Source: Oxalobacteraceae bacterium
GTDB taxonomy: Bacteria; Pseudomonadota; Gammaproteobacteria; Burkholderiales; Burkholderiaceae_D
Length of the DNA: 64,000 nt
Direction of reading: 5' to 3'
Assembly (NCBI GenBank): GCA_013284265.1
Contig: JABTBR010000031.1
Location: 19,174-83,173, forward strand
Position 1 is the first letter of the stretch, and each line of letters opens with the position of its first letter. Position numbers and translations under genes: made by a program. Below the pieces are notes generated by a model. The model saw only the letters and a list, made by a program, of their open reading frames with translations, searched no databases and was not told the DNA's origin. Below are positions 53,611 to 61,086 of the stretch, one piece after another.

Positions 53611-54384
53611 ATGCTACTCAATGACCCCACTGCCCACTCGGTCCGCAAAGGACCGCCGCGGCCACAAGATGCGATCGCCCCCATTCCCGCCGGCGCCGTC
53701 ACGCATGATATGACCAGCGAAGACGATATCGGCGACATGCTGGACCTGCTGGCCACGAACGGCGAGGCGATTTCGATGTACGGTAGCGGCAGCCGCGAGG
53801 CGATACTTGGGCGCATTCTGTCGGTCGATCCCAAGTCGCCGAATTTCGTGATGGAATTAAACGAAGGTGCAAGCCTACCGTCTGGCAGGATCACCTTTGT
53901 CGCCGTGCTGCCCAACGCGAAGTTGCAATTTCGCATGTCCAAACTGGACTGGGACCCGCTTCCCGACCAGCCGCAGCTGATACCGATGAGTTTCCCGGAA
54001 ACCTGCGCGGTGCTGGACCGGCGTGCCACGGAGCGCGTGGAAATGCCCCTGGGGGCCAGTTTCAATGCCTTGCTGGAGATCCACGGTAACCCGCATGAGT
54101 GGTCGATCTACGATTTGTCGCTAGGCGGAATCGGCCTGCGCTGCTCAAAGATCGAGGCGAAGGGCTTGCTCAAAGGCCGCCATCTGTTGGACGTGCAGCT
54201 GGAGCTGGAAGAGGAAACCGTCATCGTCGTCGAACTGGAAGTCCGCTACACGCGCGCCTTCCGTTCTTTCCTGATGGGCGAGCAAATGCATATCGGCTGC
54301 CAGTTCATCAATTTGGCGCCGGAGACCGCAAGCCAGATCCAGGGCCTTATCGATCATATAAAAACTGCCCCAGGGGAGCACTGA
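53611..54384 (+). CDS. PilZ-domain flagellar brake-type protein (YcgR-like)
   Basis: A 257-residue protein with an N-terminal YcgR/PilZN-like domain (about 35-130) and a C-terminal PilZ domain (about 135-245). The c-di-GMP-binding residues are present: an Arg-rich RxxxR in DRRATER, then DLSLGGIG as the DxSxxG motif. YcgR-type proteins slow flagellar motors when c-di-GMP is high (family knowledge). No flagellar gene adjoins it. With the GGDEF protein at 6137 and the REC-EAL protein at 16805, it forms the c-di-GMP components in this window. It is followed by a terminator. Confidence 0.9.
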   Translation: MLLNDPTAHSVRKGPPRPQDAIAPIPAGAVTHDMTSEDDIGDMLDLLATNGEAISMYGSGSREAILGRILSVDPKSPNFVMELNEGASLPSGRITFVAVLPNAKLQFRMSKLDWDPLPDQPQLIPMSFPETCAVLDRRATERVEMPLGASFNALLEIHGNPHEWSIYDLSLGGIGLRCSKIEAKGLLKGRHLLDVQLELEEETVIVVELEVRYTRAFRSFLMGEQMHIGCQFINLAPETASQIQGLIDHIKTAPGEH

Positions 54385-54453
54385 AGATTGCGGCGCCGCT
54401 AGCGCTTGGCGCGGTTCGGGCAGGTGCTCAGGCAGGGAGGCTGTATGATGAAG

Positions 54454-54479
54454 GGCGGCTATGTGGCCGCCTTTTTTTT
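54454..54479 (+). terminator. Rho-independent terminator after the PilZ gene
   Basis: Stem GGCGGC / GCCGCC with a 6-nt loop followed by eight Ts, 70 bp after the stop. Confidence 0.85.
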
Positions 54480-54505
54480 GGCATACAGCTCTCCGAAAGA
54501 ACAAT

Positions 54506-54958
54506 ATGAAACAACTGCTTTCCTCCTGCGTCATCGGCCTGACCCTGACTTTCGCCCTGAGCGCTTGCGAGCGCGCCAAGGCGCCAGTCCCTACACCGGC
54601 GTCGGCTTCGGCCGAGGCCATCTCCCTGCAAAAGATCGATACCCTGGCCGGCAGCGGCAAAGAAGCGGTGGCCGGTGTGACCGCCGTGGTCAACTACACC
54701 GGCTGGTTGTACTTGCCCGATGCGCCCCAGCAGCATGGCGCCCAGTTCGATTCCTCCGTCGGCCGTGGACCGTTCTCCTTCTCGCTTGGCGCAGGCCAGG
54801 TCATTCCGGGCTGGGACAAGGGCGTGGAAGGCATGAAGGTCGGCGGCAAACGCACCCTGATCGTCCCGGCCAGCATGGGTTACGGCGAACGAGGCGCCGG
54901 CCCGATTCCGCCGAATGCCAATCTGATCTTCGACGTTGAACTGCTGGAAGTGAAATAA
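54506..54958 (+). CDS. FKBP-type peptidyl-prolyl isomerase, lipoprotein
   Basis: A 150-residue protein. The signal sequence MKQLLSSCVIGLTLTFALSAC ends in the lipobox LSAC, so the mature protein starts at a lipidated Cys. After a short Pro/Ala/Ser linker comes one FKBP domain (about 55-150): VVNYTGWLY, GAQFDSSV, FSLGAGQVIPGWDKGVEGMKVGG and IPPNANLIFDVELLEV. The ATG at 54506 is chosen for the signal peptide. It catalyses proline cis-trans isomerisation in envelope proteins. It is a single gene. Confidence 0.92.
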   Translation: MKQLLSSCVIGLTLTFALSACERAKAPVPTPASASAEAISLQKIDTLAGSGKEAVAGVTAVVNYTGWLYLPDAPQQHGAQFDSSVGRGPFSFSLGAGQVIPGWDKGVEGMKVGGKRTLIVPASMGYGERGAGPIPPNANLIFDVELLEVK

Positions 54959-54990
54959 GCAGTCAGAAAGGGCCGCCGCGCACAAAGGCT

Positions 54991-55019
54991 TTGACTTCAT
55001 CGCCGATTGATTCTATTAT
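54991..55019 (+). promoter_or_regulatory. Sigma-70 promoter of the GbsR/MarR-type gene
   Basis: TTGACT, a 17-bp spacer, then TATTAT (55014-55019). The -10 box overlaps the palindromic operator that begins at 55017. Confidence 0.7.
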
Positions 55020-55038
55020 TTCTGTAACGACAGAAATA
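55017..55038. promoter_or_regulatory. Palindromic operator TATTTCTGT-N4-ACAGAAATA (site 1)
   Basis: A 9-bp perfect inverted repeat overlapping the -10 box of the GbsR/MarR-type gene. The same ATTTCTG-N6-CAGAAAT core recurs at 55631, ahead of the next gene. Strong candidate for autorepression. Confidence 0.8.
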
Positions 55039-55049
55039 TAGGAAACACC

Positions 55050-55577
55050 ATGATGCTCGCCCCCACCATGCAGAAGTACATCCTCCACTGGGGCGAGATG
55101 GGGACGCGCTGGGGCGTCAACCGCACGGTGGCGCAGATCCATGCGCTGCTGTTCCTGGCCAATAAGCCGCTCACGGCGGAAGAAATTGCCGACACCCTGA
55201 CGGTGGCGCGCTCGAACGTGAGCAACAGCCTGAAGGAACTGCAAAGCTGGGGCCTGGTGCGCATCACCCACCTCGTCGGCGACCGCCGCGATCATTTCCT
55301 GGCCTTGCAGGATGTGTGGGAAGTGTTCCGCGTCATCATGGAAGAGCGCAAGCGCCGCGAGATCGACCCGACCCTGAGCGTGCTGCGCGAATGCGCATTG
55401 GAAGCCGGGCAGGATGCGGGCCTGGAAGAGGCGACCAAGATCAAGATGGATCAGGTGCTCGATTTCCTCGAAATGCTGACCGCGTCCTACGACGACTACA
55501 AGCACTTGCCGCCGGCAACGCTGCAACGCTTCATCAAAATGGGCGGCAAGGTCGCCCGCCTGCTGGGCAGCGATTAA
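55050..55577 (+). CDS. GbsR/MarR-family transcriptional regulator
   Basis: A 175-residue winged-helix regulator of the GbsR group. The HTH includes LTAEEIADTLTVARSNVSNSLKELQSWGLV, followed by the wing THLVGDRRDHFLA. The C-terminal helices (about 85-170) probably form the dimer interface. The double ATG at 55050/55053 has AGGAAA upstream. Its promoter carries a palindromic operator that also occurs before the adjacent SDR operon, so it probably represses itself and that operon. The ligand is unknown. Confidence 0.92.
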   Translation: MMLAPTMQKYILHWGEMGTRWGVNRTVAQIHALLFLANKPLTAEEIADTLTVARSNVSNSLKELQSWGLVRITHLVGDRRDHFLALQDVWEVFRVIMEERKRREIDPTLSVLRECALEAGQDAGLEEATKIKMDQVLDFLEMLTASYDDYKHLPPATLQRFIKMGGKVARLLGSD

Positions 55578-55630
55578 GCTGCTCGCCGCATCCCCTCGAG
55601 AGATGGCAAGCGGCGAAGCTTTATCCAAGT

Positions 55631-55650
55631 ATTTCTGTATTTGCAGAAAT
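55631..55650. promoter_or_regulatory. Palindromic operator ATTTCTG-N6-CAGAAAT (site 2)
   Basis: A 7-bp inverted repeat identical to the core of the site at 55017, located 41-60 bp before the SDR gene. It covers the -35 region of a TAGAAT (55660-55665) candidate -10. Confidence 0.78.
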
Positions 55651-55690
55651 TTGAGAATGTAGAATCATCTAGAGCAGCACAGGAGGCAAT

Positions 55691-56977
55691 ATGAAAGTCC
55701 TCGTCACCGGCGCCACCGGCCTGATCGGCGGGCATGTCCTGCGGGCCTTGCGCGTGGCCGGCCACAGCGTGGTCGGCATGAGCCGCCGCCGCCCGCAAGG
55801 CGAAGCGGAGCAGCAATGGATCGAATGCGACTTCGCCGACATGCGCAAGGAGCAGGCCTGGCTGCCGCTGCTCGATGGCGTCGATGCCGTGGTCAACTGT
55901 GTCGGCATCATCCGCGAGACGCTCCCCGGCGACTTCGACCGCCTGCACCGCGCCGCCCCCATTGCCCTGTTTGCGGCCTGCGAGCGCGCCGCCGTGCGCC
56001 GCGTGGTGCAGGTGTCGGCGTTGGGCAGCCATCCCGACGCGGCCACCGGCTACTGGCGCAGCAAGGGCGCGGCGGAGCACGACCTGCTGGCGCGCACGCT
56101 CAGTTCTGTCATCATCCGTCCTTCGCTGGTGTATGGCGATGCGGGCGCCAGCAGCATCATGTTCCGCATGCTGGCGACCTTGCCGGTACTGGCGATGCCG
56201 ATGGCGCATGGCGCCAAGGTGCAGGGCATACACGTTGAAGAGTTGGCGGAGATCGTGGCAAGTCTGGTGAGTACCGAGGGCGCCGTGCCGCGCGAACTGG
56301 CCGTGGTTGGCCCGCGCGCCACGACCATGGCGGATTATCTCGCGGCGCTGCGCGAGGGCATGGGTGCGCCGGGCGCCGTCGTGCTGGATTTGCCGATGCC
56401 GGTCGCGCGGCTGGTGGCGCGCGTGGCGCAGCTGATGCCATCGAGCGCACTGACGCCGGAGTCGCTGCTGATGCTGGAGCGCAGCGCCGATGGCAGCAAC
56501 ACCGCCGACGCGCGTCCTGCCGCTGCGCTGCTGGGCCGTCCGCTGCGCGATCCCCTCAGCTTCGCGCGGCCCGATCTGTTGCCTGCCGCGGTGATGGACT
56601 GGGGCCGGCCTTTGCTGACCATCGTGATGGCCATGCTGTGGTTGTTGACGGCGGCGGTCTCCTGGTTTGGCTGGCCGCATGCGGAAAGCTTTGCCTGGCT
56701 GGCCGCCTGCGGCATACCGCCGGCCTGGCAGGAGCCGGTGCTGCTGGGCGCCAGCGTGGCCGACTGTGTCATGGGCCTGGCCTTGCTGCTGCGTCCGCGC
56801 CGCTGGCTCTGGCTCATGCAACTGACGCTGGTGCTGGGCTATACGGTGGCGATGACGTTCTGCCTGCCCGAATTCTGGCTGCATCCGTTTGGCCCCTTGA
56901 GCAAGAACCTGCCGGTGCTGGCCTTGATGGCGCTGATGTGGCGCGTGACCCCGAAACCGATTCAATCAATTCACTGA
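55691..56977 (+). CDS. SDR-family NAD(P)-binding protein fused to a DoxX-like membrane domain
   Basis: A 428-residue fusion. The N-terminal atypical SDR/NmrA-type Rossmann domain has the nucleotide motif VTGATGLIGGHVL and the YWRSKGAAEH segment near the active site. From about residue 300, four hydrophobic helices resemble DoxX/DUF4149-like quinone-pathway membrane proteins. The ATG has AGGAGG ideally placed. It is the first gene of a two-gene operon with DUF2269, under a GbsR-type operator. The fusion would bring a NAD(P)-dependent step to the membrane; substrate unknown. Confidence 0.85.
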   Translation: MKVLVTGATGLIGGHVLRALRVAGHSVVGMSRRRPQGEAEQQWIECDFADMRKEQAWLPLLDGVDAVVNCVGIIRETLPGDFDRLHRAAPIALFAACERAAVRRVVQVSALGSHPDAATGYWRSKGAAEHDLLARTLSSVIIRPSLVYGDAGASSIMFRMLATLPVLAMPMAHGAKVQGIHVEELAEIVASLVSTEGAVPRELAVVGPRATTMADYLAALREGMGAPGAVVLDLPMPVARLVARVAQLMPSSALTPESLLMLERSADGSNTADARPAAALLGRPLRDPLSFARPDLLPAAVMDWGRPLLTIVMAMLWLLTAAVSWFGWPHAESFAWLAACGIPPAWQEPVLLGASVADCVMGLALLLRPRRWLWLMQLTLVLGYTVAMTFCLPEFWLHPFGPLSKNLPVLALMALMWRVTPKPIQSIH

Positions 56978-56988
56978 AGAGTAAAGCA

Positions 56989-57471
56989 ATGGACTACGTG
57001 ACCGAAATGAACTATCTGACGATCAAGTGGCTGCACATCCTGTCGGCCACCTTCCTGTTCGGTACCGGCTTTGGCACGGCCTTTTATATGTTCTTTTCCA
57101 ACCGCAGTGGCAACGTGCCGGCCATTGCCGTGGTCACGCGCTGGGTGGCGCGCGCCGACTGGTGGTTTACCTCGCCGACGGTGATCATCCAGCCGGTGAC
57201 CGGCTACATGATGATGCGCATGGCGGGCTATCCGATGGAATCGCGCTGGATCATGTGGTCGCTGATGCTGTATGCGCTGGCGGGCCTGTGCTGGTTGCCG
57301 GTGGTGTGGCTGCAATTGAAGATGCGCGATATGGCGGCGCTGGCCGCCGCTGGCGGCACGCCGCTGCCGGCGCGCTACTGGCGCTACGAGAAAATCTGGA
57401 CCGCGCTGGGTTTTCCGGCGTTTGCCGCGCTGATCGTGGTGTATTGGCTGATGGTGCACAAGCCGGCGTAA
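56989..57471 (+). CDS. DUF2269 family integral membrane protein
   Basis: A 160-residue protein with four predicted membrane helices. Family features include the N-terminal KWLHILSATFLFGTGFGTAFYM with a conserved His. It lies 11 bp after the SDR-DoxX gene, the usual partner in proteobacteria. A heme- or quinone-linked role has been proposed for related proteins, but nothing here shows cofactor residues beyond the His. Ends just before repeat copy D. Confidence 0.85.
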   Translation: MDYVTEMNYLTIKWLHILSATFLFGTGFGTAFYMFFSNRSGNVPAIAVVTRWVARADWWFTSPTVIIQPVTGYMMMRMAGYPMESRWIMWSLMLYALAGLCWLPVVWLQLKMRDMAALAAAGGTPLPARYWRYEKIWTALGFPAFAALIVVYWLMVHKPA

Positions 57472-57494
57472 TGATGTTTGATGTTCGTATGCCT

Positions 57495-57616
57495 GAACCC
57501 ACGGCGTAACCCTGGGGGCCGGTCCCATAGGGACAGGCGGGGCGCAGCCCCTCACCGGACCTTAAGGTCAGACCCCGGCTCTTTGCCTTGGGTTTAAGCG
57601 GCAGCCAGCGGCCCGC
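57495..57616 (-). repeat. Dispersed palindromic repeat, copy D (inverted orientation)
   Basis: GAACCCACGGC at 57495 and GCCTTGGGTTTA ending 57597 form the arms. The centre reads in the opposite direction to copies A-C: GGTCCCATAGGGAC, then GGGGCGCAGCCCC, CCGGACC and GGTCAGACCCCGGCTCTTTGCC. An end block AGCGGCAGCCAGCGGCCCGC follows, like the right flank of copies A and B. It lies between convergent genes. Confidence 0.8.
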
Positions 57617-57648
57617 CAGCCGTGCATTGCCCCCTTGTCTGCAACCGC

Positions 57649-59679
57649 CTACTTCTCCTGCTTCAGCGGCTTGCTCTTGTCGATCACTTCCCGGCAGTCG
57701 CCCTTGATGATGGCGTTGTCGTAATTGGTCCAGCCATAGCTGTCCACATAGCGCTTGTGCTGCTTGAACTGGGCATTGGCGAAGCTCCATTCCAGCTTCT
57801 GGTCCGGGTAGGCGATGTCGCCGATGTCGAGCATGGTGTGGAACATATTCTCGGTCGCCAGCCGCGCCTTGCGGTGGCGCTGCAACTGCTGCACCTTGGC
57901 CGGGTAGCGCGCCTTGTAGGGGGCGGAATACCAGAACAGCGCCGGCACGTGGAATTCGTACTGGGTGTTGTGGCCGTGGAAGGCCAGGTTGCAGGTATTG
58001 TCATACAGGGTCTGACCATGGTCGGCCACGTAGACCATCGAGGCCAGCGCCTGGGTATCCTTTAATTTGGCTATCACCTGGGCCAGGAACCAGTCGGTGT
58101 ACAGGATCGAGTTGTCGTAGCTGTTGTTGAGCTGCGGCTTGATCTTGGTGTCGGTGTAGACCGGCTTGTTGATGCCAAACAGCGAAGGTTGCCATTTGTC
58201 GAATTCCTTCGGGTAGCGCTGGCTGTAGTTCCAGTGGTTGCCCAGGGTGTGCAGCACGATCAGCTTTTTCGGCGCCGGGTCGGCGATCGCGTGCCGCAGC
58301 GGCTCCAGCAGGATCTGGTCGAAATTGGAGTTGTTGGTAAAGCCGCCCAGATTCATGAACTGGATCACGTCGGCTTCCTTGGCGAACACCGACACGGGCG
58401 TGTCGAACTGGCCGAAGGAAATCTGGTTCGACAGCCAGTAGGTCTTGAAGCCAGCTTCCTTATAGGCGGTCAGGAAGGACTTCTCCGAAAAGCCATCCTT
58501 CAGGCTCTGCATGGCGGGCTTGCGCGAGATGATCACCGGCACCGACAGGCGCGTGGCCGAGACGGCGGTGATGACGTCGGGGAAGGTGATCAGGTTGCTT
58601 TCCTTGCGCAGCAGGGGATTGGTCTCGCGCTCGTAGCCGTTCAGGCTCCAGCGGTCGTAGCGCGACGATTCGCCGATCACCATGATGACGATCTCTGGCG
58701 TCTGGTTGGCCTGCGGCTGCCGCGCCTGGAAGCGGAAGCTGCTGCTGCGCTGGCCCAGGTCGGCCAGATAAGTGCGCTCTTTATAGAAGTCGACGCCGCG
58801 CGCCATCAGGCCGAAGGGCCAGGCATTGCTCAGCGCTTCGAAACTGATGGGCGAACGCGCCCACCAGGGCAGGGCGGGGGAGGTCCGGCCGGTCTTGCCC
58901 GCGCCCTTGATGGCGGCATGCTCGGGGCTGCTGTCTTCTTCGGCATCCTCTTCCTCGTCCTCGCCGCTGTCGTCGCCGAAGCCGGAAGCGGCCACGGCGG
59001 CCGATGGCGTGCCTGCCGTCGCGCCGGCGCCAGCGACGGTGGTGGAGGCGGCAGTGGCGGGAGCGGATGCCGGCGCGGTGGACAATGCCGCCGTCGAGGC
59101 AGGGCTCGCATTTGCCGGGGGCGCCGACGCGGCGGCTGCGGAAGCGGAGGTCGCCGAGGCGGTGGCGCGCACCGCTTTGGCGCGCACGCCGAATTCCCAG
59201 CCGTAGCCCCACACGCCGGCCAGCACGACGAATAAGAGCAGTGCGGCCCAGCGGCTAGGGCCATGCCAGTCGAGCGCGCGGGTGCGGCGCGCGGCCGTCT
59301 GGCTGGCGATCCACCACACGATCACGGCGACCATGACGGCCCCCATCAGCCAGATTTTCTGGCCAAGGAACTCCAGCGCTTCCTTGGGACTGGTCTCGGC
59401 GATGATGCCCAGGTGGTGGGTGGAAATGCCCTGGCCGTAATAGATGATCAGGTAGAGCTCGGTCGGCACGGCCAGGAAGGCGGGGATCAACAGCCAGTGA
59501 AAGCGGGCCGGACGGCCAAACACGGCCCAGGCGGCGATCCAGCACAGCAGTTCGGCGCCGGCGATCTGCCAGGCTTGCTCGACTTGCCGTCCTGATAAGA
59601 GCGGCGCCAGCGGCACGGCGGACAGCAGGGTGTAGGTGAGCAGGACAAACAGTGGGGCAGGGCGCAGCGCAAGTCGCAT
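57649..59679 (-). CDS. Phosphoethanolamine transferase-like sulfatase-family membrane protein
   Basis: A ~676-residue member of the EptA/CptA sulfatase-like family, which adds phosphoethanolamine to lipid A or LPS core. The N-terminus has about five membrane helices (10-165). The catalytic domain contains IGESSRYDRWSLNGYER, with Ser at the nucleophile position usually held by Thr, then HTLGNHW and VYVADHGQTLYDNT. Between helices and catalysis lies a ~100-residue Ala/Ser/Pro-rich stretch ending in an acidic block (DSGEDEEEDAEEDSS). The ATG at 59679 is used; a TTG four codons earlier is possible. It is a single gene. Confidence 0.87.
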   Translation of the reverse strand: MRLALRPAPLFVLLTYTLLSAVPLAPLLSGRQVEQAWQIAGAELLCWIAAWAVFGRPARFHWLLIPAFLAVPTELYLIIYYGQGISTHHLGIIAETSPKEALEFLGQKIWLMGAVMVAVIVWWIASQTAARRTRALDWHGPSRWAALLLFVVLAGVWGYGWEFGVRAKAVRATASATSASAAAASAPPANASPASTAALSTAPASAPATAASTTVAGAGATAGTPSAAVAASGFGDDSGEDEEEDAEEDSSPEHAAIKGAGKTGRTSPALPWWARSPISFEALSNAWPFGLMARGVDFYKERTYLADLGQRSSSFRFQARQPQANQTPEIVIMVIGESSRYDRWSLNGYERETNPLLRKESNLITFPDVITAVSATRLSVPVIISRKPAMQSLKDGFSEKSFLTAYKEAGFKTYWLSNQISFGQFDTPVSVFAKEADVIQFMNLGGFTNNSNFDQILLEPLRHAIADPAPKKLIVLHTLGNHWNYSQRYPKEFDKWQPSLFGINKPVYTDTKIKPQLNNSYDNSILYTDWFLAQVIAKLKDTQALASMVYVADHGQTLYDNTCNLAFHGHNTQYEFHVPALFWYSAPYKARYPAKVQQLQRHRKARLATENMFHTMLDIGDIAYPDQKLEWSFANAQFKQHKRYVDSYGWTNYDNAIIKGDCREVIDKSKPLKQEK

Positions 59680-59789
59680 AAAGTCAGACAATAGGGAGAT
59701 GTCTGCTATTATCAGGTGTTTCCCCGATGTTCAGCCAGTGTTTGCTGGCCTTGCCCCATCCCGACCGCTTGCGGCGGCGGCGAAATAGA

Positions 59790-59818
59790 TTGACTGGCGC
59801 TTGACGCACGTCTATACT
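59790..59818 (+). promoter_or_regulatory. Sigma-70 promoter of the str operon
   Basis: TTGACT, a 17-bp spacer and TATACT, giving a start near 59825 and a ~155-nt leader before rpsL. The 59692-59978 gap holds no gene. Confidence 0.8.
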
Positions 59819-59926
59819 CGCGAGTTCTCAATTTATTCTGCGCATCGTATACGCCTTTGTAGCCGCTCCTTGATGAGTGGCTGTTCGCGCCTCCGCTGTG
59901 CTTGTAATTGAGACTAGGTTTCAGTC

Positions 59927-59944
59927 CCCGGACAACCGTCCGGG
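59927..59944 (+). other. Leader hairpin before rpsL
   Basis: Perfect 7-bp stem CCCGGAC / GTCCGGG with an AACC loop, followed by TTATTAA, 34 bp before the rpsL start. It could be a weak attenuator or a regulatory leader structure. Confidence 0.6.
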
Positions 59945-59978
59945 TTATTAACGTTGTTATTTAGTTGGGTTTAGAACG

Positions 59979-60362
59979 ATGCCAACCATCAATCAACTGA
60001 TTCGCAATCCACGTGTCGCTCTGACCGTGAAAAGCAAATCGCCGGCGCTGGAAAACAGCCCGCAAAAACGTGGTGTTTGCACCCGTGTGTACACCACCAC
60101 TCCTAAGAAGCCTAACTCGGCTTTGCGTAAAGTCGCCAAAGTGCGTCTGACCAACGGTTTCGAAGTCATTTCGTACATCGGCGGTGAAGGCCACAATCTG
60201 CAAGAGCACAGCGTTGTTCTGCTGCGCGGCGGCCGCGTAAAAGATTTGCCGGGTGTGCGTTACCACATGGTTCGCGGTGCACTGGATACCCAGGGCGTCA
60301 AAGACCGTAAGCAAGCTCGCTCGAAATACGGTACCAAGCGCGCTAAAGCTGGTAAGAAGTAA
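59979..60362 (+). CDS. rpsL: 30S ribosomal protein S12
   Basis: Decoding-site protein of the small subunit, 127 residues, the length usual in proteobacteria. The highly conserved TTPKKPNSALRKVAKVRL and GRVKDLPGVRYH segments are present; Lys43 and Lys88 are the streptomycin-sensitive residues. It opens the str operon (rpsL-rpsG-fusA-tuf). Codon use is less GC-biased than in flanking genes, as is normal for highly expressed genes. Confidence 0.99.
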   Translation: MPTINQLIRNPRVALTVKSKSPALENSPQKRGVCTRVYTTTPKKPNSALRKVAKVRLTNGFEVISYIGGEGHNLQEHSVVLLRGGRVKDLPGVRYHMVRGALDTQGVKDRKQARSKYGTKRAKAGKK

Positions 60363-60504
60363 TACAACAAGTTTCGCTCAGTGGCAGTAGGCTAAGTGAA
60401 TGTAGTCGACCGCAATTGGTCGAGTAAGTGGGGGGCTATGATGGCCGTCCGCGAGAGTGCGAACCATATCTGCGCACCTCAACTGAAGATTGAAAGGAAT
60501 TGAT

Positions 60505-60975
60505 ATGCCACGTCGTCGTGAAGTACCCAAGCGCGAAATCTTGCCAGATCCAAAATTCGGCAACACTGATGTCGCCAAATTCGTCAACGTACTGATGCTG
60601 TCCGGTAAAAAATCGGTCGCAGAAAACATCATCTACGGTGCCTTCGAGCACATCGCCGCTAAATCGGGCAAAGATCCACTCGAAGTGTTCGCTACCGCGA
60701 TCAACAACGCCAAACCGCTGGTCGAGGTGAAATCCCGCCGCGTTGGCGGCGCCAACTACCAGGTGCCTGTTGAAGTGCGTCCAGTGCGTCGTATGGCTCT
60801 GTCCATGCGCTGGCTGCGTGAAGCTGCGAACAAGCGCAGCGAAAAATCCATGCCACAACGCCTCGGCGGTGAGCTGATGGAAGCGGCCGAAGGCCGTGGC
60901 GGTGCAATGAAAAAGCGTGACGAAGTGCACCGTATGGCTGAAGCGAACAAGGCGTTCTCGCACTTCCGCTTCTAA
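60505..60975 (+). CDS. rpsG: 30S ribosomal protein S7
   Basis: Primary 16S rRNA-binding protein that organises the head of the 30S subunit, 156 residues. It begins MPRRREVPKREILPDPK; the ATG at 60505 has AAAGGA upstream, and the earlier in-frame ATG at 60490 is rejected. The conserved motif VGGANYQVPVEVRP is present. It is 142 bp after rpsL. In E. coli S7 represses str operon translation from a site between rpsL and rpsG; the gap here could hold the same kind of site, but I could not show it. Confidence 0.99.
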   Translation: MPRRREVPKREILPDPKFGNTDVAKFVNVLMLSGKKSVAENIIYGAFEHIAAKSGKDPLEVFATAINNAKPLVEVKSRRVGGANYQVPVEVRPVRRMALSMRWLREAANKRSEKSMPQRLGGELMEAAEGRGGAMKKRDEVHRMAEANKAFSHFRF

Positions 60976-61086
60976 TAAAATCGGCCAGCTCCTATGGGAT
61001 CTGGCTGTTATCTGTTGTTCGAGGCCGGGCTCATTTTGTCAAAAAATGGTGCTCGGTTTTGTCCATTCAAAGATTTAGGAATAATT

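Noticed and set aside
59801..59818. Alternative -35 TTGACG for the rpsL promoter
   Set aside because: It is only 6 bp from the TATACT box; the TTGACT 17 bp upstream fits sigma-70 spacing.
59979..60362. Possible streptomycin-resistance allele of rpsL
   Set aside because: Lys43 and Lys88 are both the normal sensitive residues.
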